Part shown: in pieces, positions 32,336-42,989 of the stretch
How the letters are laid out: the number at the start of each line of letters is the position of its first letter
Position numbering within the stretch: the first letter of the stretch is position 1
Origin: Ascarosepion bandense
Taxonomy: Eukaryota > Mollusca > Cephalopoda > Sepiida > Sepiidae
Assembly: GCA_037127315.1 (NCBI GenBank)
Contig: JBBBDQ010000754.1
Location: forward strand, 1,530,501-1,594,500
Direction of reading: 5' to 3'
Length of the DNA stretch: 64,000 nt
Notes under the pieces: generated by a model
Database searches by the model: none
The model's input: the letters and a program-made list of their open reading frames with translations, nothing else
What the model was told of the DNA's origin: nothing
Made by a program: the position numbers and the translations under genes

Positions 32336-33310
32336 TTCGTTCAAACCTTCAGATACGATGTAAAGCACTGGATATTGTCTCGAAACGAGACATCGGAGAG
32401 CACAGTCAAATTCGTTGTATTTACTTACGCGCATATACCTTGGGGAAAAGTATTAATTCATCTCTTCTTCCTCCAGCTATAGGCGAAATAGCAAGAAAGA
32501 ATGTATTGACCACCTACTGTCGTAAAATATTCTGCTCACTCAGTCATATCACTTTTGAGAAACGATCGCCCAAGCGTGTATCACGTATAACAATTAACTG
32601 ACTGAGTTCAAACTTTCAGAGCTAGAATATGTCATTTTATGTCGAATCCGTTTCTTCCCTATATTTATGGGTTAATAATAGGACAGATTGGGTTATATAG
32701 CCTTCGCTGGCAACCAGTCTACAGCAGAAAGCAATGGCAACCTACTGCGTGATAATCTTCTGCTCAGTCAGTCAGGTTTCGAAAGAGACATGATCGCCCA
32801 AAGCGTGTATCACGTGTGGCACTTAACTGACTGAATGAAGATAATAGTTGGAAACATAAGTAAAGCTTTACTGGGCGTAAAACGGGGGATCGCTTTTCTA
32901 TTGTTATGAAGTAATAAACTGATCCCCCACTAATTACTAATTATTAATACAATTCGTCTCTTCTCTCTTCAGCTATACTTTAAATAGCAGGATAGAAAAT
33001 GTTCTTCCCAGTCAGTGATGTCTCTTTCGAGACATGATCGCCCAAGCGGGTATCAAGTATTGCTCTTAACTGACTGAATGAAGATAATAGTTGGAGACAG
33101 AAGTAAAGCTTCTACTGGGTATAAAGTGGGGGATCGGTTTTCTATTGTTATGAAGTAATAAACCGATCCCCCACTAATTACTAATACAATCCGTCTCTTC
33201 TCTCTTCAGCTATACTTTAAATAGCAGGATAGAAAATCTTTTGCCCAATCAGTCATATCTCTTTCGAGAAAATGATCGCCCAAAGCGTGTATCACGTATC
33301 TAACTGACTA
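32336..33310 (+). mobile_element. Composite SINE with two tandem hairpin modules
   Basis: A decayed SINE (about 32370-32600) is followed by a second tail block (about 32640-32820). Two extra modules then begin at 'catgatcgccc' anchors 32789 and 33033, ending at 33272; spacing is 244 and 238 bp. Each module has the inverted repeat GGGGGATC...GATCCCCC (32883-32930 and 33126-33173) and the string 'gctatactttaaatagcagg', a copy of the SINE tail. It matches 56930-57625 module for module. Confidence 0.85.
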
Positions 33311-34015
33311 GCTTGAATAAACTACATTTCTTCAATATTTCATTTGAAAGAAAGAAGTTCCAGTTAGATGCCTTTCCTAATAACTGCTGCTCTCTAGAAC
33401 AAACTAACACGATCGTTCCATGTACACTACTATATTAACATCTTCGGTTGCGTCTACGTCTTTTGACCATAATATGTGGTACCTCATTTTATAACCTTTA
33501 GGTACTTAGTGAACTTTAGTATAAGATTAAGTAGCAGAATAAATACTTACAACTTTAGTTAATATGCATGACATTATTTATAAATGGGGCTTACTAGATG
33601 CTCATTCTTTATCTATGATGATCTAGCTTCCGCAGCTCATTAACTGGTATTATTCAATATCTCCAAAAGAAAAAGCTAATAACTTTTTATCATCAACGAG
33701 CAGAGCGTCATTCTCTCCAGTCCTGAGGAACGGTTCCACTATTAGTAAAGCTCCTTGCCTTGATCGTCTATTGGAAGAGATATGTCCCGGAAAGGGATAT
33801 ATATCATTCGAGGTTATTAAGTGGTTTAGGCAAATGTAATCGGTAGAACAATCTAGTACGTAGACGTAATGAACGGTACTCGTCGTATGCAGTATCCTGA
33901 GACGTAGGTGTAGTCAATAGTTGTGATCAGTAATCGTAGAACTCTAGTGGTAGACTAATAACCTCTGGTGGAAGATCTCTGGACGTCCTTGCCTTAGTCT
34001 ATATTTATGGCTGAC
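33311..34015. other. Unassigned spacer
   Basis: Moderately AT-rich. No frame over 60 codons and no repeat recognised. Confidence 0.4.
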
Positions 34016-34471
34016 ACCAGCCAATCAAATTCCAGTGAGGGGAAAGTAAAGTGTATACATATTCATTACCTATTCATTACATCAGTCAGTAAACTCGAAT
34101 CAGACATCAAATGTAACTCATATATTAATAGCCTCGATTTTTGATGCTGGAAGAATGGTTGTTAAATTGTATCGGTTTATAAAATACATAAATTCTATTA
34201 CTCCGGTATGAGTTTATAAGAGCCAGATTTTTCGCTTTATTGCGTATTAAATAAATTCATTTCTTCTTTGCTGATCGTTTCCTTATCATGATGGCGTTGA
34301 TAACTAAACTCATCACCAGAGTGTAGATTAAAGATACCTAAGCCCACAACCAAACTTTGCTTTACTTTACTTCACTTTACTTTACTTTCCTTTCCTTTCC
34401 TTTCCTTTCCCTGCCGAGTATCTATCACGTGTAGCCCGGCTGTTGAACGTCCGACCACGGCGTACCGGTTC

Positions 34472-34513
<42 letters not shown>

Positions 34514-34640
34514 GAGTACCGGACGCCGTCGCCACGCGCTCGCTTGCCACCAGCCTGCCGTCCGACACACGCCTGCTCTGCGCTGCGGGTACTTCGGCTA
34601 TCCCCGCATACAAGTGTCAATCGCTCTATTTCGTGTTAAT
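34016..34640 (+). other. LTR-like region with promoter elements and GC-rich end
   Basis: CAGCCAATCA (about 34018) is a CCAAT box. Farther on are (CTTTA)n/(CTTTC)n at 34356-34410 and a CpG-rich end after the CCTG tract. The overall layout resembles LTRs of cephalopod Ty3/Gypsy elements as I recall them. No paired LTR, TG...CA ends or target duplication were identified. Confidence 0.3.
34473..34512 (+). repeat. (CCTG)10 microsatellite
   Basis: Ten perfect CCTG units in a CpG-rich context. Frames on both strands across it (poly-AGRQ type) are artefacts. CCTG is the repeat that expands in human CNBP; here only the motif is shared. Confidence 0.97.
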
Positions 34641-35269
34641 ACTATAAGCTCACCAAAACATGTTCCTGTCATTTAGGTTAGGTTGTCATAGTGGGTATTT
34701 TTGTACAACACTGAAAGCTGATATAAAAACTAAAATATTAACATAAACACACGTCATGTCCTTAAATAGCCTCATCATATCTGGACTCTTACATGAATGT
34801 CATGCATGGTATCCAACTTTTTCAGAAACGTCAAAAACTACTAGATATATACATCCATTTACAATTATTAAAAAATGTCTTCAAATAAACGAATTGTTTA
34901 GCCCAAGGGTCAGTAATCTTCGACGCATGTTATGTCCAGAAGATAAAGTTGGACTCTTGAAACTGACACCAAAATTTACTTTAAAATTTTAGATGTCTGG
35001 TCCATTTTCCACCCTTGACCAATAGTTTAACTGAAAACTCATTCAGTCAGGCTATGTTGTGCTTCAGTTTGTGCAGGAATAACATAAAAACAAAGAGCAG
35101 AAGAAAAGTTTTAGTTTCAAATGAAAATTATTTGATCATATGGTTCCTTTGAAAGAAATATTTTTGTCTTTCCTTTCTTACAAATACTGTAAATAATTAA
35201 CCTTAACTCAACTTACATCATTTTCTATTTTAAGATTTGATTTGAGTCGAACTTAAGTCTTACTTACTT
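34641..35269. other. Unassigned spacer
   Basis: AT-rich, with an unrecognised 78-codon frame at 34756-34992. Nothing supports it as a gene. Confidence 0.4.
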
Positions 35270-35790
35270 ATGCTTGTAACGGCATTCACCCAAGTGGGTT
35301 GAGCCGACTCCAATGGAGTTAACCGCATCGTGCGTCAATACAATCTATCCTCGTCGATCGGTAGCAGAATCGGCGGCATGATCTAGCCATTCGCGGCTCC
35401 CGCGTCGGACACCAAAAACACGAGGACCGGACATGAGCTCCATGTCTGTTTTGACAGTAGCAAGGCAGGTCTTATGGTGACCACCTCGGCGCTTCCTCCA
35501 ACCAGTGGGTGCGTTGCGCGCCACCAGCTTACGGATGAATTTATCACCAGGCCGTCGCAGCATGTGGCCGAACCACCAGAGTCACTTTTTAAGCAGAGTT
35601 TTTTCCGGACCAAGGATGTTGCAACTAGCGCGGATGGTCGAGTTGGGGATCCGGTCGGAGAGCCGAACGCGCAGGATACGTCGAAGGTAGTAGTGATCGA
35701 AGACCTCAAGTTAATGATGATCCTCTCTGGGCAGTGGCCAGTTCTCACATCCATAGAGAAGAAACAAGCCTTGCATATCATTGACTGAAT
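35270..35790 (-). pseudogene. GC-richer RTE-like LINE C-terminus
   Basis: Across two minus-strand frames one reads ENWPLPREDHH, VFDHYYLRRILRVRLSDRIP, LLKK, LWWFGHMLRRPGDKF, then APTGWRKRRGGHHKTC and RGSREWLDHAADSA. This is the post-RT block of RTE-type LINEs (YGCETWPL, RWLGHVLRM, KRPRGG..TW). It differs clearly in sequence and base composition from the RTE fragments elsewhere in the window, so it represents another lineage. At least two frame changes and one stop. Confidence 0.8.
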
Positions 35791-36510
35791 TTGAACATGA
35801 ATATTGTGATTATTTTCTGACCAGTTGAGGTGCATGAAATTCAGTATTAATATTTTTGTTTGACCTTAGTGTTTATTTAAAATTTAGTTACAGTTGAAAG
35901 AAAATCAAAGTAGAAGAAAGTGTCAGTCAAATTAATTTGTTTAAGGTCGAACTCAGCTTAAGAGGAAAGGATCCACGCTAATGATTTCCTGGACTTCCTT
36001 TGCAGAATATATGAAATCGAGCACTGCAGTATCCAATTATGAAATTGCTGCTGATTCTGTTTTATTTTCGAGGGGCGCCTTTTCTAGAATGTCCTTCACG
36101 GGTAGCCATCTTCATCCGCCGATTCAAAAACCCCAAACGGTAGAATAAGCGGATGATGAATACAGATGGGATCGTTGCTGCAATATATGATCTGAGGCTG
36201 CCGAAACTTGACTCTCAATACATTAAAGAGTTTAAAAGCGATTCTGAAACCTTGCGAGCAATATTTATTTTTTCACTCTGCCTATTGCTAATCTATCGCT
36301 ATAGCTATAGCAAATGTTTAAGCGAACAACATTCCTCAGATCCACGTGTACAAACCTTATCTAATGTGATTTGCCATGCTGCGTCAAGAGTTCTAATTTC
36401 ATTCTTAATCCTTTTTTAAGGAAGAATTCCCACCGAGAAAAATAAATCTTTAGAACTATTGCTTTATAGAACTGTTTTCCAAGAGGAGGCTTCTTAAACC
36501 GCTACACTCT
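35791..36510. other. Spacer with an unrecognised 88-codon frame
   Basis: The frame at 36153-36419 has a hydrophobic stretch (FIFSLCLLLIYRY) and is not recognised. It has no supporting context. Confidence 0.3.
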
Positions 36511-36845
36511 TAATCTACGTTCAGGTTCAATCGATGTCTCTCCGTCTAGAATCGACTGATATCTACCTATTACAAGGTCACCTGATATCTGATCGTCAGG
36601 GGTCAAATGATACCGCTCCATCTAGGTTCAACTGATATTTTTCCGTCATAAGATGAACTAATATCTGCCCGTCATGGGGTTAACAGATATGTGCCCGTCA
36701 TGGGGTTAACAGATATCTGCCCATCACAGGGTCAGCTGATATATGTGTCATAGTGTCCGTCTAGTGATAACAGATAATTGTTCGTCATGTGGTCAACTTA
36801 TCTAGGTCAATCATGGGGTCAGTTGATATCTGTCCGTCATAACCT
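36510..36845 (+). repeat. Decayed minisatellite, about 26-bp units
   Basis: Roughly a dozen imperfect units of the form GGTTAACTGATATCTGCCCGTCATGG. The clearest neighbours are at about 36675-36730. Unit length drifts from 24 to 32 bp. Confidence 0.85.
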
Positions 36846-37677
36846 CATAATATGCAAAACTTCTTCTAATATCCTCAGTTAGTAACTCTCTACATTGAGA
36901 GGCTCTTCGACTTTTTCTTGCGTGAAGAATTGCAAGAGAAAAAAAGTAAATTTATTCAGATCAGTTTGGCTCTATAAATTTAGTCAAATACAGGAAAGTT
37001 TCTTTCTTTCATACAGGCTCCTCTAAAATCAATTATCGATGGTTTATGATAAACTTATGGCTTTGTACTTCGTCCTTACACTACTTGTTATGATAACAAA
37101 GCTTGGGAAAAGTTGGAAATGTTCAGAACGCGAATAACTATCTGAATAAATGGTACTTTAACTAGGATTACATGTAGATAATGAGTACGCGTATAGAGTC
37201 TCTGAGGTCGGTGATTTGACGCGTTCACCCCCTGAGGTATTGCCTCGCACTGTATTCAATCTTGACGTCTTTGTAAAATCTATGTCCTGCAGGAGACAAG
37301 ATTTGTTCAATTGGTCCCTTTAATTGACATCTGTCAGCGTAGTTGATGTATGAGGCAGGAGAAATTCTCAGTTCCAATTTAAAGCGTAGCAACTCGGATA
37401 AAGAGGAGCGGAGAGACTCCTAAACCTATCTCCCTACTGGAAGGAAGCTAAACTATTTACGTAAAAACACCTCTTTTACTCTCTCTATCTCTCTCTTTCC
37501 CTTTCTGATTTTCTCTGTAAATTTGTTCATTTCTCTATCTCTTTCTATGTATAAATACGTGTGTGTGTGTTCTCAAATCTCATCACAGAATTTACACGCT
37601 ATTCAAAAGAAGAGCAAACCAATTACATGAACCTAAATAGCATTTAACGAAGCACCTACAATTCATTTATATGGGAA
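36846..37677. other. Unassigned spacer
   Basis: Pyrimidine-rich (CTCTCTAT) stretch near 37475-37550. No gene is seen. Confidence 0.4.
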
Positions 37678-38436
37678 CTAGCAGTATAGCCCGGCGTTGC
37701 TCGGGTGTAATGAAAGCTTTAAATCTAATCCATGGTCCTGGAACTCAGACACTTTGGACGTTGGCACGAAAGACTAAAAAGCAATACTTGTTTCCAGTTA
37801 AAACAAAACCGTAAACTGAAAGAAAAATGAATGGATGTAAGTCAAATTTTGATTTCTTGGTATCGATATCAAATAAGTTTTTTTCGTCGTAAACTGAAGT
37901 ATGTAGGCTAAATAAATCCTCTGAGGAAATGGTATCATGGCTGAGACTAAGAACTACAATTATACCTACATACAGCCAAATCCGAAGCAAAAACTAAAAT
38001 AAAAGGGCTGAAAAATTGATTGTGATCAGACACGGTAGAATATCGGGGTATGGATTTCCAATATTGGAGTCAAATAAATCATTCAAGGATAGAACTGCAA
38101 CCTTGAAACCTCTGAATATCATTTCTTATGTCTTTTTCTATGAGTGTATCAAATTTGATTACAATCGGACCACTCCTTCTATAACCCGATTTTTTCGATT
38201 ATCGATTTTCAGTTATCGATTTTCGATATTTATCGGGGGTACCTCCTCGCAAAACCTAGCTAAGAACACTCGCAGACGCTTATAGTACAACTGTGTAAAT
38301 TTTCAAGAAAATCGGTTCAGCCGTTTCGGAGTCTATAGATAACTGACACACACACACACACATACACACACACACACAAACACAGATACACAGACACACG
38401 AACACAGACAAAGTTCCATTCATAAGTAAGTTTAGA
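37678..38436 (-). mobile_element. Non-autonomous Helitron, 759 bp
   Basis: On the minus strand it starts TCTAAACTTAC after an A and ends CTAG before a T, with the 3' hairpin CCCGAGCAACGCCGGG. The first ~330 bp match 28931-29230 and 44480-44800. The remainder (37745-38110) is unique to this copy and includes an 81-codon minus frame of unknown meaning. A (CA)n tract sits near its 5' end. Confidence 0.9.
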
Positions 38437-38539
38437 TAATATTTGAGAGTTCCCAGATCAATTATTCTATATCTGCTTTGATGTAAATATTTCGGCATTT
38501 ATCCTCAGTTGTATATGTTTTGAAATCAGACTCTATGCT

Positions 38540-39250
38540 ATGTTGGATTAGCATTTATATTTCACTATACCTCTTCTATTCTTCCTTGTTCTCTCAGAAC
38601 GTAAGCGATCATGGCCTTCCACGTCTCCATATTCCTGGTGGCTCTGAGAGAACTTTCTCTTGTAACACCATGCAACACCTGTTCTATCGTACACCTGCTA
38701 AGGCCTTTCAAATATGTTATCCGCTGCTTTCCTCTGTCTCGTTTTCCCTCTATCTGCCCTGTTAGTATCATGTTCTCCAAGACTTCCATCCTCATTGCAT
38801 GTCCCAGGAACTTAAGTTGTCTCTTTCTGATGCTCAATATTAATTTCCTTCTTGTTTTCATCGTTTGCAAAACCTCATATATTGCTCACATGCTCTGTTC
38901 ACGATATCCGCAGCATTCTTCTGTAGAACAACCTTTTAGTTTCGTCAAGTTTGACCTTCATTTTTAATGATATTATCCAGCATTCACTGCCATATTGAAG
39001 AACTGACAACAAATATTTAGTATTCTCTTCTTTGTTTCTAGTCAAAGATTCCTGCCTCTTAATACTCTACTCAACTTCTGGAACGCGTCCTTCGCCATGC
39101 TATTTTGCGTTTGGATTTCTGTGTCACAATAGAATACTTCTCAGGTATTTAAGTTTTGTACTTGCTTGATTTTAGTATCTCCCAACTGTGCTTGGCATTT
39201 TGGGTTGCTCTTTTGCTGAAAAGGAGTTAAATTTCTCTTAAAAACCTAGA
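38540..39250 (-). pseudogene. RTE-type LINE 3' fragment
   Basis: Minus-strand text: KLILSIRKRQLKFLGHAMRME, NMILTGQIEGKRDRGKQRI, then WKAMIAYVLREQG at the 3' end. Upstream blocks in other frames reach 39250, where family sequence stops at CTCCTTTTCAGCAAAAGAGC. The terminal string AMIAYVLR is shared by the fragments at 50425, 62570 and others. The part from 39053 to 39250 belongs to the inverted duplication. Confidence 0.85.
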
Positions 39251-39545
39251 GATGTAAGGGTAAATGAATTTATCGATCACAATTCTCTCGTTACTTCTGA
39301 AACTGAAATTTGAAATTAAGTATAAAGACAATTAAAATGTTCATAGTTACAATAAAAATTTTAAACGTTCATTAATATTCATTAGTTAAAAAAATTACAA
39401 TCTATTTATTTACGTCATTTTGCATACTCGACTCGAAGATATTTTTTTCATATGAAATGCATTGATTGGATTGTTATGATTACAGATATTGAAATGATGA
39501 ATTTTCAATTGACTTAATAAATTCATTACATTCTTTCTCCTGATA
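39053..39545 (-). repeat. Left arm of a large inverted duplication
   Basis: The reverse complement of this segment matches 40920-41622. Landmarks in the arm (minus): GTCAATTGAAAATTCAT, CGAGTCGAGTATGCAAAATG, AATGAATATTAATGAACGTT, one copy of CCCTTACATCTCTAGG, then the RTE junction CTCCTTTTCAGCAAAAGAGC. About 1.37 kb separates the arms. Confidence 0.9.
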
Positions 39546-39607
39546 AAGTCTGCAACTAGATGAAACACGTCCACTTATAATAAATAAAATTTTTATATCA
39601 CTTATCT

Positions 39608-39885
39608 TACGGAAATTAACGAAGTTTAACGAAATTGTTATAAACAAACCGACAATTTGAAATAAAGTTTTTAAACATTATTTTTGATCGATACTCATAT
39701 TTACGTAGCTATCCTGTATATAATCAAACATAATTATATATTTATTTCTACCGGCCTGATTATTTACGATAAAAGCCGGTAGAAATAAATATATATACTG
39801 TTTGAGAAACAACATTTCTACTTAAATACGAGTATCGATCAAATATAATGTTCAAACAAATATTGTTCAAACAAATAATTTAATA
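39608..39885. mobile_element. Core-less copy 3 of the tRNA-cored inverted-repeat element
   Basis: Left arm 39650-39759 and right arm 39776-39885 meet almost head to head at CCGGCCTGATTATTTACG / GCCGGTAGAAATAA. The tRNA-like core seen at 15.6 and 28.6 kb is gone. Arms keep TTTTGATCGATAC and TTTATTTCTACCGG. Confidence 0.85.
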
Positions 39886-39904
39886 TATATAGATATATTT
39901 TTTT

Positions 39905-40594
39905 TTATAAGCGTTCACCTCCCCGAGCAAGGAATGTCACTGCCACTACTGCGCAGGGGGTTACATAGAGTGGAGAAAGGATGGTTAAATATAGGAAATG
40001 TCAGAGGGTGGGGGATAGGCAGGTAAGGATACCGAGAATGAGGGTTGGGTAGATGAGAGTGTTCTGAGAATAATTGGGAGTTAGTGTGATAGGAGGTGTC
40101 TATTGACCCTACATTTAAACACCTGGAGATTGTAACTGTCGGGAAAGCAGACTTGTCGAAGGGAGTTCTACAGGCGGGAAGCTGTTGGAGCAGAATTTAC
40201 GGTTACATCTTATCTGTTTAACTGTAAAAGGGTGGGACCTAGTTGCTAATCTAGTATCTCGTGTAAATTCCTGCTTAGGCGGCACCAGTGATCTAAGTTC
40301 TTCGGAGCAGAAGCCATGAATGTACTTGTAGAAGAGGCACAGAGAAGTCACATCACGCCGGTGAGAGAGTGGTTGCAGCCGGTCTGCCAAGTCAGTATCA
40401 ACCACGTTACAGATCCTCCTTTGTATTTTGTCAAAAAGTCCAAGGAGAGCAGCAGGGGCACCCGACCAGATATGGTAGCAATATTCAATACACGGGTGGA
40501 TGGTATATTTGTATATGTACAGAATAGATTCAGGTGGGAAAAACTTCTGTGTCTGTGTGTAGTCTCTGTGTGTGTATGTGAGGTTCCCTTCTGA
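39905..40594 (-). pseudogene. 5'-truncated Jockey/CR1-like LINE fragment
   Basis: The minus frame of 180 codons encodes KFFPPESILYIYKYTIHPCIEY, CYHIWSGAPAALLG, DKIQRRICNVVDTDLADRL and LSHRRDVTSLCLFYKYIHGF, then the C-terminal RDTRLATRSHPFTV. The family 3' UTR follows, to a T-run at 39898. Its 5' end runs into (CA)n at 40597, so the apparent start of that frame is in the microsatellite. Confidence 0.9.
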
Positions 40595-40596
40595 TG

Positions 40597-40654
<58 letters not shown>

Positions 40655-40656
40655 CA
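40597..40656 (+). repeat. (CA)n(TA)n microsatellite
   Basis: Interrupted CA units followed by TA units at the 5' end of the LINE fragment. Confidence 0.95.
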
Positions 40657-41118
40657 CACAAATATATTTTTTACAGTAGTCTAACAGATTTTATAACTTA
40701 AACGTTTTAGTGACTACTTGCATTTGAGTAGTAGCTCCATTTATTTATTAAAAAGTATATTTATTTATTTTCGTCTACCAGCCTGAATATTTGATAAATC
40801 ATCAACCTGCGTTTCGGACCAAGAATTCGTCGATGATCATGCAAAGTTTAATTAAGCCATTATAAACGGGGTGCCTCCTAAACTATGCGTATTAATAGGA
40901 CAAAAAATGAAATGAATTTATTAGGTCAATTGAAAATCCATGATTTCAATATCCGTAATCATAAAAATCCAATCAATGCAGTTCCTATAAAAAATTATCT
41001 CCGAGTCGAGTATGCAAAATGACGTAAATAAATAGATTGTATTTTTATTTGAACTAATGAATATTAATGAACGTTTAAAATTTTTATTGTAACGATGAAC
41101 ATTTTAATTGTCTTTATA

Positions 41119-41151
<33 letters not shown>

Positions 41152-41230
41152 CTTTCAAATTTCATTGCATGAGATTTTTGCGTCTGTTGCCGTTGTTTTA
41201 TGACAGAAGAAACGAGGGAACTGTAATCGG

Positions 41231-41422
41231 AAAAATCAGCCACCCTTACATCTCTAGGTTTTAAAAATCAGCTACCCTTACATCTCTAGGTTTTAAAAAT
41301 CAGCTACCCTTACATCTCTAGGTTTTAAAAATCAGCTACCCTTACATCTCTAGGTTTTAAAAATCAGCTACCATTACATCTCTAGGTTTTAAAAATCAGC
41401 TACCCTTACATCTCTAGGTTTT
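41231..41422 (+). repeat. 32-bp tandem repeat, exactly six units
   Basis: Six units of the form AAAAATCAGCTACCCTTACA plus TCTCTAGGTTTT with two point differences (a C in unit 1, an A in unit 5). Total 192 bp. The left arm of the inverted duplication has a single, diverged unit at 39237-39260. Confidence 0.97.
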
Positions 41423-41439
41423 AAGGGATGTTTAACTCC

Positions 41440-41622
41440 TTTTCAGCAAAAGAGCAACCCAAAATGCCAAATACAGTTGGGAGATATTAAAATCAAGCAG
41501 GTACAAAATTTAAATACCTGGGAAGTGTTTTAACTGAAAGTTCGATACAGAGATCCGAGGGCGAATTGGCATGGCGTAGGACGCGTTCCAGAATCTGAGT
41601 AGAGTATTAAGAGACAGGTAAT
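41440..41622 (+). pseudogene. RTE-type LINE fragment inside the inverted duplication
   Basis: Forward-strand remnant of the segment just after the YADD region: KRATQNAKYS, IKSSRY-like, and a decayed DTEIRGRIGMA. It equals the mirror-image region at 39053-39230. Confidence 0.75.
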
Positions 41623-42340
41623 GTGCTTATCGTGTCCACCTCACAACAGGCCGTTACAAATCATCCCTTCAAAATTTTGAAATTATGTTTTACTTTTTGT
41701 AAATCCTATTAAATTAAATAACGTTATTTTTATATCAATTCTGGTTTACCATAATTAAATTTTCTCACCCGTCGGGCTGTCAGTCGTCACTCAACACATT
41801 AGGAAAACAATACCGTGATTAAGAAAGCATTTATTTCAACATTTCATACTGTTAGTAATACTTGTTTTGCATAAATTAATTTAAATGTAAATTGGTTAAT
41901 TTTCCTTAAATAATATGCTAGATATATATATATTATTTTTGCCTTAATTTTAAAAACGAGAATTAACTTTTCGTCATAAATGTTTCAGTGTGTCAAAAAT
42001 GGTCGATTTTTATGATTTAAATGCAAACAACCAATAAGTTGAGATTTAATATAATTAAAAAAAAACCGGAGAATTTTGTCAATTGGAAATCGAAAATTTA
42101 ATTATTTATTTTTCGATTTGATTAAAATAAAAGCTACATTTTCATTTTTCAAACTTTATTTTATATTATAGGTGTCGAAAATTAACAGACGGAACTAATA
42201 TGTTCACTAGCAGTTTAGATTAATACTTGGCAAATTTCGTAAAAATGAAATGTTTAGGGATCAGCTTAAAATTAACGGAACTGGAGAAAGAAAACTGGAA
42301 AATAAGCGTTTTCACAGGGATCTTCTATGTGCCGCTTCCT
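41623..42340. other. AT-rich spacer
   Basis: Nothing recognised. Confidence 0.4.
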
Positions 42341-42980
42341 GTCAGGACGTAGGTGTTAATGGTTTTCCACATCTCCATATCCTTAGTGGCTCTTAGCACG
42401 CCTACTCTTGTTACTCCACACGAACCCAAACCCAGCTCTGCCAGCCACTTGCTCAAGCCCGTCACGTATGTTACTTTCTCCTGTCTCTGTTTCTCTCTAT
42501 CTAACTTGTGAATATCAGATTCTCTAAGTCCTCTTTCCTCATTATGTGTGACAGCAACTTCAGTTGTTTTTTCCTAATGTTAAGTTTTAATTTTCTTGCC
42601 GTTTCCATCCTCTCCAAAAGCTCATTGTTGCTCCCATGCTCGATCCATGGCATCCACAGCATCCTTCTATAAAACCACATTTCGCTTGCTTCAATTCTCT
42701 TCTTCAACTTTGATGAGATTGTCCAGCAATCACTTTTATTTTGAAGAACAGACATTCACATAACCTCTAGTACTCTCTTCTTTATTTGAAATGTTCCTGT
42801 CTCTCACTACTCAGATTCTGGAAGGCATCATTACCATGTCTATTCGCTTTCGTATCGGGTTTGGTGAAAGGACGCATCCTTGTTTTATTACCCCTTTCCA
42901 TCGTTGTGTTTCTGTTGAAATCGTTTCCTGTCGATATGCAGGCAATTTGCTGTAAGTAGAAGCTCTTGATTACGTTCATG
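42341..42980 (-). pseudogene. RTE-type LINE fragment
   Basis: The minus frame at 42501-42755 reads LQNKSDCWTISSKLKKRIEA, then MWFYRRMLWMPWIEHG and LNIRKKQLKLLSHIMRKEDL, the standard RTE post-thumb block. A further fragment at 42782-42979 carries YRQETISTETQRW, related to 43290-43400. The order of blocks is rearranged relative to a full RTE. Confidence 0.85.
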
Positions 42981-42989
42981 TTTCTTTTC

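Larger units (their letters stand above)
40920..41622 (+). repeat. Right arm of the large inverted duplication
   Basis: Matches the reverse complement of 39053-39545, with two internal expansions: (TA)n at 41122-41152 and the 32-bp array at 41231-41422. It ends inside RTE sequence (TGAGTAGAGTATTAAGAGACAG), where similarity stops at about 41622. Confidence 0.9.

Noticed and set aside
34372..34676. Frames around the CCTG tract
   Set aside because: All four frames are driven by the tetranucleotide repeat and CpG-rich flank.
35474..35788. Forward 104-codon frame
   Set aside because: Antisense shadow of the RTE-like fragment; the minus strand holds the conserved text.
36153..36419. 88-codon frame with a hydrophobic segment as a small membrane protein gene
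   Set aside because: No recognisable family, splice or promoter context; one short frame in AT-rich DNA is expected by chance.
40115..40657. Complete 180-aa gene
   Set aside because: Its start lies in the (CA)n tract and the body is the truncated LINE C-terminus.
41231..41422. CRISPR-like regular 32-bp repeats
   Set aside because: Units are directly adjacent with no spacers, in an animal genome; a plain tandem repeat.
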